Numbered from the stretch's first letter, positions 1 to 11,340 are shown. The stretch: 64,000 nucleotides of DNA from Pseudocercospora fijiensis CIRAD86 (GCF_000340215.1 NW_006921533.1:5172979-5236978), one strand, 5' to 3'. The notes: generated by a model not told the origin, from the sequence alone. Made by a program: numbers and translations.

Positions 1-361
1 AAAAGTAACTAGGGCCGGACCGCTAAATAATAAGTAACTATTCGCTATAATCCTTGCTTCTTAGGGATTTAGTAAATACCCGCTTTTACTCCGAAGTGTT
101 TAGACGCTGTACATCTAAGTCTTACAAAACCTAATATAAGGCAGGGATTCTAAGCTTATATCCCTTTAACCGCCTCCGTAGTTAAGTCCGTCGAATACCT
201 ACCCTAGCTCTGCCCTTGTCGGGTTCTACCTTCTATACTAAATCCGGTATAGCCCTATATAAACCTATATCGCCCCTCGAATAGCGATGCTATCCGATTA
301 GGCTTCGGGTTCTTCTATAGTAGAGCTAAAGGTTAGGAAGCCGACACCTTTACGAGTTGTT
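1..361. repeat. RIP-mutated repeat-derived DNA, unassigned
   Basis: The stretch is rich in TpA, contains no frame longer than a few dozen codons, and has the same composition as the mutated retrotransposon downstream. I see no recognisable protein remnant. It is probably part of an older inserted element cut by the window edge. Confidence 0.5.
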
Positions 362-522
362 AGACCGCTATACTAGTGCGCCCGTTTACTAGCGTCTTAC
401 GCCGCGACAAAAGATCGGAAGTATCCGCGCTTAATAAGCACAGATCTCGGGCGCACTTATAGGCTAGAAGTCACGTGAGTCTTGGCGCCAAGCCTCAGCC
501 TGCACCTCTGGACTCTGACACG
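362..522. repeat. 161-bp direct repeat, copy 1
   Basis: This segment recurs at 917-1077 with only two visible differences, both transitions. It includes the palindromic CACGTG-type region and ends in GACACG. Unlike its surroundings it keeps many CpA and TpG dinucleotides, so it has largely escaped RIP. The pair encloses 394 bp, giving the look of a short element with terminal direct repeats. Confidence 0.85.
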
Positions 523-564
523 CGCTTCCCTCTTCTTGGCTGCGGCCCCCGCAGCCTATGACGT

Positions 565-660
565 CATACCCCGCACCCGAACATGCAGCCGGGCAACGTC
601 TTCTTGGCATACCCCGCACCCGAACATGCAGCCAGGCAGCGCCTTGGCATACCCCACACT
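565..660. repeat. short tandem duplication inside the repeat island
   Basis: A 26-bp unit at 565-590 is repeated exactly at 608-633, and its first part recurs in altered form near 646-660. The unit is GC-rich and not RIP-mutated. No function is evident. Confidence 0.7.
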
Positions 661-844
661 CGAGGTAGCCAATCAAACAACTGTCGCAATCTGAACTTGC
701 ACACGACGGTGTAGCGACGTTTTTTCAACTGCCTATAAGTCGACCCCTCCAAGGCAGGTGCGCCTGCAGCAGAGTCGCGCGCCTGAGGCAATCAGGCGCC
801 TCCGAAGCCGCGTCTACCGAGGATCAGCCTAGTCGGCCAATAAG

Positions 845-935
845 CGTACGCCGACTCGCCGAGAATCGAACGCGCGACCGTTGAACCTGTAGACCGTTAA
901 GCGCGGATACTGTGTCAGACCGCTGCACTAGTGCG
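845..935 (-). repeat. tRNA-like Pol III promoter region of a SINE-like element
   Basis: Read on the minus strand, 930-920 matches the tRNA A-box consensus (TAGTGCAGCGG against TRGYNNARNNG) and 871-863 matches the B box (GTTCGATTC against GWTCRANNC). About 48 nt separate the two boxes, a distance compatible with a tRNA with a long variable arm or intron. I could not fold a convincing complete cloverleaf with a clear acceptor stem. I therefore call it a tRNA-derived repeat head rather than a functional tRNA. Copy 1 of the 161-bp repeat carries an A-box variant at 363-373 but no matching B box. Confidence 0.5.
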
Positions 936-1077
936 CCCGTTTACTAGCGTCTTACGCCGCGACAAAAGATCGGAAGTATCCGCGCTTAATAAGCACAGAT
1001 CTCGGGCGCACTTATAGGCTAGAAGTCACGTGAGTCTTGGCGCCAAGCCTCAGCCTGCACCTCTGGACTCTGACACG
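917..1077. repeat. 161-bp direct repeat, copy 2
   Basis: Nearly identical to 362-522. Its right edge coincides exactly with the start of the 5' LTR of the retrotransposon at 1078, so the LTR element is inserted at, or was captured next to, the end of this repeat. Confidence 0.85.
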
Positions 1078-1276
1078 TGTGTCAGGGCCAAAGAGGCTAC
1101 ACGTGATTGGCATGTGACTAGGCCGAGTGAAGCCAGGGTCTTGATGCCTCAGGCAGGGCTTGGCGCTTGGCGTTGGGCCAACTCTCCTGCCTTCCTCCCT
1201 CTCCTCCTAGCTCCTTATCGAATACTACTTGTACCTACTACTACCCTATCTACCTACTAATATAACCCTTCTTATA
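1078..1276 (+). repeat. 5' LTR
   Basis: The LTR begins TGTGTCAGGG and ends CTTATA; the terminal TA probably derives from the canonical CA. It aligns over its full 199 bp with 7983-8181. The last third has CCA-to-CTA changes relative to the 3' copy, whereas its first two thirds look unmutated. Confidence 0.85.
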
Positions 1277-1479
1277 TAGTATTCGATCCACCCTTTAAGG
1301 GCAGCAGCTAGATAGTCCTTATTTCAAGCTTTTAGCGGTATAGCTACGAAAACTATCGATTTAACTATATTGCGCCCGAAGAACGGGACTTATACGTACT
1401 ATTCCACTAAAACAACCGTACCAATCATTAAGCAAGGCCTTCTATACGGCCTATTACACTAAGTTAAGCACACTAGACC

Positions 1480-2890
1480 GATATTTACTAATTCCGCTAC
1501 ATCCGCATCTTAGGGGCTAATAATACATTATTAGTATTACCCCCTATTATAATAGCCGGCTTATTACGAAGCAACAACAACCGTGCTGCCGCTAGCAGCG
1601 CTAGCAATAACAATGCTAGTAGCATAGTACCTGCTAAAGTGCCTGCTAAAGTACCTGCTAAGGTGCCTACTAAAGAGCCTGCTACTAGGCCTACCGAAGA
1701 ACCTATAGTTCTAGGTAACGACCTAGAATTGCCTGTCGACGACATTCTTAACAATATTGTTAACCGTCGATATAGCTAACTAGCCTTTAGCCCCTAACTA
1801 GTAGGGAGACTCTAAGAAGCTACCTAAAACAGGCTTACTGCCCTACGTTAAGAACAACAGCTAAAGGATAATCTCCTCGAGATTCGCCGCCTATAGGAAG
1901 CCCTAACAACTACTACTAGACTAGAGCTAGTAGCAGTACCTTCTATTTAAAAGAAGGACGCTAAGCTTAAAGACTATACCGTATTTAATGGCTCTAGCCG
2001 CAAGTAGTACAATGATCACATACGTAATTGTGAATTAAACTAGCGGAATGTACTAAGGGCCCTACTAGACGACTATTCGCTAGTCGTCTATACTATGCAA
2101 TATATTAATAGAGACCTAAAACGCACCTAGGATAACTATTTCGACTCCCTTACTAATTAGACCGCTGTTTAGTAGCAAGACTATAAGACTATTATATTAG
2201 ACACCCTTAGAAACCCTATACTAAGGCAACAACACGCTTAGGACTAATACCTTCGAGCTAAACAAAAGACTAATTAATCGGCTCGCTTATTTAAGGCCTA
2301 TTTAAAGACCCTTAAGGACGATTTGCTAGCTAAGACCGACTCTATCTAGATTTCCGAAATACGCCCTAAATTGCGATAGGAATTGGTCCTTAAATTAGAC
2401 CGCCGTCGTATATTCGAATAGGCCAACCTAATACGCATTCAATTCATAGTCGAAGTAGAAACAGCCGAACGGGCTATTTAGCTCTAACAACGACTAGAAT
2501 CGAGGATCCGACTAGCTAGTACCAACCGCGGCAATCGTAGTGGCCGCGGAGGAAACCAAGGTTCCTACTATAACAACAATGCTAACAATAGGAACAGTAA
2601 CAATGACCGTGGAAGAGGCTGTAGCCGCCGGCTATATAGAGGAGGCCGCGACAGGGGCCGTAGAAGGGGCTCGTATCCTTATAACGCTAACCGCTCAACT
2701 AATAATAACAGCTACGGCAGTCTACTAACTAGATTGAAGTGCTTTAATTGCGACAGCACTAGCTATCTACTAGGCTAATGCGACAAACCTAGGGATTAGG
2801 CCCGAGTCGACCGTACTACCGCTAAGCACCGAAAGCACCTTTTAGCAGCTAACGCCACCCCTATAGGCCAACCTTCGAAAAAAGAGTAAG
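1480..2890 (+). pseudogene. gag remnant with zinc knuckle
   Basis: A frame broken by many TAG codons can be followed through a Gag-like region. Near its start a Pro-Ala-Lys-Val repeat is encoded by five tandem 12-bp units (1627-1686). A Gly/Arg/Asn-rich basic tract lies at about 2510-2710. It is followed near 2735-2785 by a CX2C zinc-knuckle start whose later His has become Tyr, a change expected from CAC to TAC. The stops replace Trp and Gln codons. No functional Gag can be made. Confidence 0.75.
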
Positions 2891-2899
2891 CGCCGTACT

Positions 2900-5800
2900 A
2901 ACTGTTAGCCTCGTGCGGCGTAAGACTATCGACATTGTACTAGCTATTATACGTACCTATCTTATATCTAGGCCCGACACTAACTATAAGGCAAAGGTTA
3001 TACTAGACCCTAGAAATTCAGTTAGCGCCCTTATTAGCTATTACCTAGCTAAGCAATTAGACCTTCGACAACTACCGAAGACTGACCTGCTAACCCTTGC
3101 TTAGTTTAATAACGCTCGGCACTTGACCTATAGAGCCTACTATATTCCTATAGTTCTAAAAGACGACCTCGGAAATGAACGCCTACTGAACTTTACTACC
3201 TACGCGGTAGACATAGACAGCCTCCTATCCGATATTGTTATTAGCAACCCTGTTCTTAAGTACTATACTATAGTTATAGACCTAGGCAGCCAACAGTAGC
3301 GATTTAGAATCGCTAGGAAAGAGGACATTAAACACATTAATGTTAGCGAGTGCCCTAACGATATTAGGGTCCTATTCATTAGCAATCTAACCCTAGCTAA
3401 TCCGACTGCCGACCTACTCGGTAGGGATAACGAAGAACCTATGCCCCCTAACGGCATAGACTCTAACTAGCTCGAACGTATACTAGAGCCTATTCGAGAG
3501 ACCTACATTAATGTGTTCAAACACTACTTGGCATCGACATTGCCTATATTCAAGGAGACAGATTATAAGATTAATATTATAGAGGGCAAAGAGGTTCCTT
3601 TTAGACCCCTCTATAACCTTAGTGAACGAGAGCTTGCTATATTGCGTAAGTACCTAGAGGAAAACCTAGCTAATAGTCGCATTCGGTACAGTAATAGCCC
3701 TACTAGCGCCCCTATCCTGTTCGTACTAAAGAAGGATAGTAGCCTACGCCTATGTGTTGATTATCGTAGGCTTAACGCTGTTACTATTAAAGACCGCTAT
3801 CTACTTCCTCTTATTAATAAGACCCTCGATCGCCTTTCTAGTACTTACTACTATACTATATTAGACATTAAGGATGTATACTATCGCATCCGCATTCGTA
3901 AGGATAACGAATAGAAAATAGCCTTCCGTACTCGCTATAGCTATTTCGAGTACTTAGTTATGCTATTCGGCTTAGCTAACGCCCCTATAACATTCTAGTC
4001 CTACATTAATCGGGCCCTTTCGGGCCTATTAGACCATCTCTGTATAGTTTACCTAGATAACATCCTAGTTTATATATACTTACCTAATATTGCGGAGTAC
4101 TAGGCTATAGTCCGTAAGGTACTCGATCGCCTACGAGCCTATAGACTGTATTACAAGCCTTCTAAATGCACCTTTACTACTAAGGAGGTGGCCTTCCTTA
4201 GTTTTATCGTATCAACTAATAGTATTAAGGCCGATCCTAATCGGATCAAAACAATTACTAAATGGCCTGTTCTTATGTCTATTAAGGAGCTCTAATCGTT
4301 CCTCGGCTTCGCCAATTTCTACCGCCGGTTCATTAAGGGCTATTTACGGCATATAATGCCCCTAACTAAGCTTACTAAAACTAAGGCTAACCTAACTAGA
4401 GAGTTCAAATAGACTAATAGAGTACAAGCCGCTTTTAACGGCCTAAAGCAACGCTTCACTAATGTCCCCTTATTGCACTATTTCGTGCTAAGTAAGCAGA
4501 TCCGAATTGAGACTAACGCTTTACAGTTCGCTATATCGGCTATTATATTATAGCAATTAGATAATGACCGTTACTAGCACCCGATTGCCTTCTTTTTACG
4601 AAAGATAATCGATGTAGAGCGTCGATATAAGACCTACGAGCAAGAGCTCCTAGCTATTGTCGAGGCCTTCAAGTACTAGCGCTACTATCTCGATAGTATA
4701 TAGCATACTATTCAGGTCTATACGGACTATAACAACCTCCGTAGAATTACGAAGGTTACTAGGGTTATAGGTCGACAGGCTAGATAGGCCGTCTACCTCG
4801 CTAGGTTTGATTTTAATGTGTTATATCGGCTAGGCGTAAGTAACCCTACCGATAGCCTATCGAGGCGACCTAATTACGATAGCGGGACTTAGCAATCTAT
4901 CAATTCATTGTTTCTAACCCTGCAGCATAAGATTGCTATAGCCCGTATTGTTAATAAGTAAACGTAGGATAAGCGGACCTCCGGACCCCGCGGCGGCAAC
5001 AAATACTAAAGCGGAGTTGTCGTTCTTCTAGTGCACGTTAAAAGAAAGGACGTAGATCGCTCGAGCTATAATAACTCGATTGAGGACATTACTATTTATA
5101 GTAATAGTCTATATAGCGACAGCACTGCAGAAGAGGTTGCAGTAGTTCCGGCTGCTAGTACTATTAGATGTATATAATGCGTACCTCGTTTAATAGCGAG
5201 GGTGCTATTAAATAACCTTACAAATAGGGATAGTTAATCGTTTATAGATAAGCTATTGCGTACTTAGCAGAGGGACGCCTTTGCTGTCGAGCGTATTAAT
5301 AGGCTTGTAAGTAGACGGGCGACTCGATCTAGTAAGAGTAACAGTTAGTCGATCGACGACAAGGGTTACTTGAAGTTTAAGGGCAGATACTATATCCCCG
5401 CTAAACAATCGATTAGACAAGAGCTTTTAAAGAGGCACTATAACGGTGAGCTCGCTAGTTACTATAGTACAGAGAGGTCGCACGAGTTACTATCGCGCAT
5501 ATACTACTAGCTAAATAGTAAGCGGTATATAAAGGAGTATATACAGACCTATGCAGTATGCTAGCGAGTTAAAGCACTAAAGCACTTACTATTTAGCGAG
5601 TTGTCTTCACTCCCTGTTCTAAAGAAGCCATTTATAGAGCTTATAATAGATTTTATTATAGGTCTTCCCCCTGCTAAGCGAAGAGGAAGCAAAGACATCT
5701 TTGACGCTATCCTAATCGTCGTAGACCGATTTACTAAGGGCGCTCGTTACATCCCTGCTAGGAAGGATTAGACAGCTATTAACTTAGCTAAGTTACTGTA

Positions 5801-6770
5801 GAATAACGTCTTCTACAGCTATTAGGGAACCCCTAAAGGGATAGTCTCCGATAGAGGCTCGATATTCACATCTCACTATTAGAGTAAGATATGCCTATAG
5901 CTAAGACTTAAGCATCGCCTGTCTATAGCGTTCTATCTATAAATAGATAGCTAGACCGAGAGGCAAAATACTACGCTATAGTAGTACCTGCGCAGCTACA
6001 TCAACGAGAACCCTAACGACTAGGTCAACCTCCTACAACTAGCCGAATTCGTATACAATAACAGTGTCCACTCATCTACTAAGGTTTCACCTTATTTCGC
6101 TATAATAGGCTAGAACGCTGCTATGCTACAAGACCCCCTATCGCTCGAGGCCGAGCGTAAGGAAAGGGAAGCGGGTTAACCTAAGACACTAGCGGCTATT
6201 AAGAGGGTTTAAAAGATGCGAGAAATTTACGCTAAGATAGCTAACAAACTAGCAAAGGCCTAGGCCTATTAGAAGGCCTACTATAACAAACACTACCTTC
6301 TAATAACCTTTAAGCAAGGCGACCTAGTTATGCTTAGTATAAAGAACCTCCGTATCCGCAAACACCCCTCGCCTAATAGCAAAATAAGGCCCAAACTCGT
6401 ACTAAGGTACATTAGCCCTTTCCGTATCCGAGAACCTAGGGGCACCTAGGCCTATTAGTTATAGCTTCCACCTTATTACACCATCTATAACACCTTCTAT
6501 ATATCCCTCCTCAAGCCGTACTACCTACGCGAAGGGGATAAAGCACCTGCTGAATCCGAGGACATACTAGCTAATAGCGAAGAGCTGTAGTCTATAGAAC
6601 GTATCCTAAAGCATCGGACTAGGTAGGGCAAGAAGGAGTACCTATTGAGATAGCATGGCTATTCACCTAAATAGGACTTATAGGAAGCTGAAGGTTCCTT
6701 TAAGGATATAACCGAGTTGTTGGATAAGTATTAGACTAGCGTAAAGGATAAGAAGAAGGCTAAAAGCTTA
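2900..6770 (+). pseudogene. pol remnant: protease, RT, RNase H, integrase, chromodomain
   Basis: Domains can be followed in order: a retropepsin-like segment near 2950-3110; a reverse transcriptase from about 3513 to 4330 with the conserved CVDYRRLNAVT block and a YLDNILVY box in which the usual second catalytic Asp is Asn; RNase H around 4480-4800; the HHCC zinc region around 5420-5590; the integrase core around 5630-6050, with an IDFIIGLPP motif; and a chromodomain-like tail around 6595-6740. Only 3513-3914 stays open for 133 codons. Multiple stops and the altered catalytic residue mark it as dead. The order integrase then chromodomain places it with chromoviruses. Confidence 0.88.
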
Positions 6771-7222
6771 TAATGTTACTATTAAGGCCTAGGATCAATG
6801 CTACCCCCGGGGTGCTATTAGCTAACTAATTAGCTACAAGCAATTGTTAGCAATAAGAGACAATAAGACTACACTACTATAGTAAACGCGTACCGAGTGT
6901 TAATAAGCGCGCTACGACGCGTCAATTAGTTACTGCTCTTTTAAAGACTCTACCTCTTATTCCTTTATCCTACCGAGGCCTCGAGGCCTAGGCAATCGAC
7001 GAGAATGCGCGCGCGCGCGTGCGAATAGCGGTGTATTAGAAGATGGCTAGCGCGGCCATGTTGGTAACGGTGTTGCGGAGTGTGTTATTGTTCGAAGAAG
7101 GAAATCGAAAGCAAGGTAAAGTTAGCGCTAAGACGACTAGCGCTGCTATTGTTAACATTACTTGCTATTGTCGCTGCGCCTATAGACACAACCTTACCTA
7201 CACTACGAGCCTAAGGCACCCT

Positions 7223-7300
7223 TAATCAAAACTTTGATTAAAGCCTTGAGCCTATTAAAGGTTTGATTAAAACTTTGAGGCTAAGTCAAAACTTTGACTA
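7223..7300. repeat. interspersed palindromes with core TCAAAACTTTGA
   Basis: Three copies of an inverted-repeat core occur in about 80 bp. The first is an 18-nt near-palindrome at 7223-7240, the second lies around 7261-7278, and the third is a 16-nt perfect palindrome at 7284-7299. They lie between the end of pol and the 3' LTR. They could form hairpins in the element's RNA, but no role is known to me. Confidence 0.7.
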
Positions 7301-7982
7301 AGACAAAAGATTGAGCGACTAATAGACTAACTAAGGGCAAAACTATAGAGCTAAGCTAGCTAGGGTCGATCTTGCGGACAATAGGTTACTCCTCGATCTA
7401 TCTAACCCTTTAAGCGAGGCGAACCTCTACTACTGCACTTATAATAGCCTTTACCTATAGAAACTAGAAGAACTGAGTTTTTTGAAAAGATGTAATTAGT
7501 TAACACTTGAAGGCTGCCAAACCTAACTAATTAGGGCTAGCGAAACTACGAACAGTAATAGCCCTCGTAACAACAAGAACAACCCTCGGAACGGACAAAC
7601 CCTCGGAGCGGACATTACTAGGTCTTTTAAGAGTAGACGCAAAGAACTCGATACGACATCACTTAGAACGGAGGCAGTGCTACAATACCTCGTACGTCTA
7701 CCTATTGCAGTAGGGAAGACGCGCTCGTATTGTAATTAGTCGAAGGCCTTTAATTCTTGTAGATACATATTACTTTATAGTTTATTGTATATAGAGATAG
7801 CGCAGTTAGAGTTGTATATTGTGTTGTTAGAGGTAAGGTTTAACATAGTTATATAATTAGGTAGTTGAGTGTTCAATTCAGCGCGGGCTAAGTAGCTTAT
7901 TAGACCTACTAAGTTAGTAGCAATAGAGGTTGAGACTAGGACAAAGACCGGCTACGAGGGCGCGGCCTTTAGAAGGGAAGCG

Positions 7983-8181
7983 TGTATTAGGGCTAAAGAG
8001 GCTACACGTAATTGGCATGTAACTAGGCCGAGTAAAGCTAGGGTCTTGATGCCTTAGGCAGGGCTTAGCGCTTAGCGTTAGGCCAACTCTCCTACCTTCC
8101 TCCCTCTCCTCCTAGCTCCTTATCGAATACTACTTGTACCCACCACCACCCTATCTACCTGCTAATATAACCCTTCTTATA
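7983..8181 (+). repeat. 3' LTR
   Basis: Direct copy of 1078-1276, of the same length. About a dozen G-to-A or C-to-T differences, all at TpG or CpA, are concentrated in its first two thirds; the last third is cleaner than the 5' copy. Confidence 0.85.
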
Positions 8182-8339
8182 CGAGTCGTCCTTTATAGCT
8201 AAAGGCTCTATAGCTATTAAACCTTAGCAAGTAAAGGAATACAATGCCGCCTAGTATACTAAGTAGAAAGGTTTATAGACTGTTTCTATAGATAAATATA
8301 GACTAATATATAATAGGGCCCTATCCGCTTCCGCTTAAT

Positions 8340-8800
8340 AGAAGAGTTAAGATAGCGCTATAGACTGCGTTCGAATAGTATAGAATTAACCGTAGAAGAG
8401 GTCTATAAATTAGTGCCGCTAGCTAGTCTATTAAAGCTGCGTTTGTCTACTAAGAATAAGCGCTATAAGGCACTTATTAAGCGTATCTCGAAGCTCGAGT
8501 TGTTAGTAAAGGACTTAAGGGTAGACCTAAACCTAGTAAACTAGTAACAGGCGGAGTCGGCGCGTACGGCAGGTAAGGTAAAGGAAGAGTTACTATCCGA
8601 CGTAGAAGGCCCTTAAAGCGAGGTAGAGGTTGTTAGTATAGCGGAGTTTAATTAGCTATAGCTAGAAGTAGATAAGCTAAAGAATAAGGTTATTAAGTTA
8701 AAGGCGGTACTAAAGAGCCTATTATAGGCACAGGTAAAGGTCTTCGAGCCGGCGTTAAGGCTTCTAACGTAGAAGGTTGCGGTCTAATAGCAGTAAAGAA
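8340..8800 (+). pseudogene. degraded coding segment of unknown type
   Basis: A plus-strand frame from about 8370 reads as a charged, leucine-rich, coiled-coil-like protein for about 55 codons. It then continues past scattered TAA/TAG codons that may replace Gln or Trp. It lies beyond the apparent C-terminal end of the minus-strand transposase remnant and points towards it. It may be an accessory frame of the same element or a chance frame in Lys/Leu-biased RIP DNA. Confidence 0.3.
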
Positions 8801-8999
8801 GGCTACTAAGTCCGGTTAGCTATACTATATAGGCTCGCAACTACTATAGATAGCAATAGGACTATAGTAGTTATAGGCTATAGTTGTCTAGTGTTCTTGC
8901 TTGCCGCTAAGAGGCTACTACTTAAAGCTAAGAGCTGTTCTTACGTGCTTATAGAGATAGTAACGCTGTCGTAGAAGCATAGGCTTTATTAGGTAGACT

Positions 9000-11340
9000 G
9001 CTTGTCTACTACGCTCTATACGCCGTTTCTCTTTAACTATAGGTAAGCTATCGCCTTTCCTAATCTAATAGCGCTTAGATCTTCTACCGCTGCGATTATA
9101 GATATGTCCGGAGATAAATTGACTAGCGCTTCGAGGAGGTAGTAGAGTTAGTATACGAAGCGCTCTTACCGAGGCTTCTATAGCCTCTTAAGCGTTCTTC
9201 TCGCTCTATACCTTATAGACTATTTGCTACGCTAATTTAACTCTAAACTCGCGTTAGAAAGTAAAGTCTTTATTTGTCTTGTCGCCTCGAAGAAGTATAT
9301 ATATATTAATAATAGCGGTATTAAGTAGGAAGTAGAAGAGTAGATACTAACCCTTCCGTAACTTATACTAAGAGGAATAGTAGAACTAGAGCTAGTTATA
9401 GATATCTATACTACCTATACTATTATTATAGCGAGCGGCGATGCTTAGCAATAGCTTAAGTTCTCGCTCTTCTTTCTAGTAAGGTCGTACGTAGTTATCG
9501 ATAAAGGCGTTATTATAGGCTCGTAGGCGTACCCTAAGGCGATTTTCTCGGCTTCGAGGATTAATAGCGTTTGTAAGGAACTAAACGAGATTTCTATCCT
9601 ACTAGATAACCGCCGCTATACTATAAATTACCTTATATAACAGGGTATCGAATAGGAAACGAGTCGTCTTACGATTTAGTAGTAGAAACGTTAATTTCTT
9701 CCGCTTTCTATTTTTTAGAAGCTAACCTAACTTCTCGAATTTAGCGCCTCTCTAAGGCTACGATAAGGAGCCGGATCGCATAGTACTAGTCGCAGCAATT
9801 CCGAGATGCTTTAGAATAGCGAATAGGACAACGTTATTAAATAGATTGTCTATAAAGACGTAGAAGTAGTATATTTAGAATAGAAGTTATAGCAATAGTC
9901 GAAGGATAGCGATTCTTAGCGGGCTTAGCCTTGCGCTAAGATTAAGTCCGTAGGCGTAGTTAGTCGGTTATATACTACTAGGCTCGCTTACGGCGCTTTC
10001 CGAGCTTTCTATGCTTTCCGACTAGTTAGCGCCTCTTAAGTAGAAGTCGACTTTTATTTTATTAACCTCGTAGATACTACTTATTCTATTACAACTACTA
10101 CCCCTAGTAAGGCTATTAAGCCTGTCTCGACGCCTCTTATTACTCTCCTTCGCGCGGTCGACTATTTTAGCGCTAGTAAGCTGCTTACGAACGATAACCG
10201 GCCGCTCGAGGACCCTAGTTACGAATTCGTCTGTTTCGGCTTCCTAAGAGTATTACTTTCGAGGGCTTAAGAATAAGAAGGAATATAGGTATCTACCTTT
10301 ATATAGGCAAAGGACATAGTATCCGATAGGCGTCGGCTTGCCTCGCATTATTATAATATAACTAGACCGCCCTATAAACCGGATTATAGACTTATTAAGC
10401 GATATATTAGTTCTAGGCATAACGATAGTCTTAAACCTGTCTCGTAATAGGTCGGCTAATAGTAATATCTACGCCTATGCGGGCAATCTAGAGCCTCTTA
10501 GAATAGGACTTCTATACTACAGAGCGGCCTTAATCTATTAGAAGCGCTACTTACTTATATATTTAGCGATTACGTAGACTAGCTAGTATTTGTCGTCCCT
10601 CTAGTAATCGGACTTATCGGCTATTTAGATCGCGGATATATAGATAATAAGGGCTACGAAGATTATTATATCTTTACGCCCTACTAGTTTCTAAGGGTGT
10701 CTAGATATAACAATCTTAGGCCTCCTATTACGGCTAATTCGGGGGTTTCTAGCTTTGTCTATTTTAAACTCCTCTTAGGTCTCTATATACTCGTTAGTAT
10801 ACTTTACTAACCTGTCTATAACCTTATTAGTCTATAGGAGGTTAAAGAACTCGTACTATACGTCCTTAACCTCCGAGAGGTTACCTTGCAGGTAGATAGG
10901 CAAGTTAACCTTCCGCTAGTGCTTAGTCGCTACTAATAGCTTAAATTGGTCTTCCTTTAGGTCGTCTTCTATCGAATAACAAAGGCCTCCGGCTCTATTG
11001 TCGCTACTAACAGCCTTAATTGTATCGTCCTTATTTCTAGCACTATATAGCTCCTGTTCTAATCTACGAGGCACCGCATTTATAGCCCTCTTAAAGACCG
11101 GACCCTTAGTATATAAGTATACGTACTTATTGTACTTAATAGGGTTACTATAAGCCTTATCTACCTGTTGTAACTACCCTTAGTCGTTGTCTTCTTTATC
11201 GGCTTCCGCCGTATCGACTATAGTAGCTTAGAAGCGGTCTATTTAGTACTACTAAATTAGCTAGTTTAATTTTACGGTTTGAACCTTTAAGAGTTAGTTT
11301 TTAGTCTCCGAGTGCGGCGGCACTGAAAGCGGTATAGTTA
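9000..11340 (-). pseudogene. RIP-degraded piggyBac-type transposase (DDE_Tnp_1_7 family)
   Basis: On the minus strand a single frame can be followed through frequent TAG/TAA codons at expected Trp/Gln positions. From about 10,700 down it carries family landmarks: a region resembling the conserved piggyBac N-terminal helix, then at about 10,400-10,300 a SLNKSIIRFIGR block followed by KPTPIGYY, and further down VFIDNLFNN, the block around the second catalytic Asp. In the first block the usual catalytic Asp of the DES-like motif is Asn. The C-terminal limit is uncertain. No terminal inverted repeats were found. The family is inferred from remembered motifs, and the element is inactive. Confidence 0.7.

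Larger units (their letters stand above)
1078..8181 (+). mobile_element. Ty3/Gypsy LTR retrotransposon, chromovirus type, RIP-inactivated
   Basis: Two 199-bp LTRs (1078-1276 and 7983-8181) flank a gag-pol region in the standard Ty3/Gypsy order: gag with zinc knuckle, protease, reverse transcriptase, RNase H, HHCC-type integrase and a C-terminal chromodomain-like segment. A purine tract (AGAAGGGAAG) lies just before the 3' LTR, as expected for second-strand priming. All frames are crowded with TAG and TAA where the family has Trp or Gln. Differences between the LTRs are transitions at CpA/TpG sites, the RIP signature. The element cannot be autonomous. I found no convincing target-site duplication. 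Confidence 0.9.

Noticed and set aside
2540..2728. A 62-codon plus-strand frame in the Gag region
   Set aside because: It is out of frame with the Gag remnant and comes from the Gly/Arg/Asn-rich repeat; it is not a separate gene.
7043..7225. A 60-codon plus-strand frame between pol and the 3' LTR
   Set aside because: It lies in RIP-mutated element DNA, matches no expected domain and is short enough to be chance.
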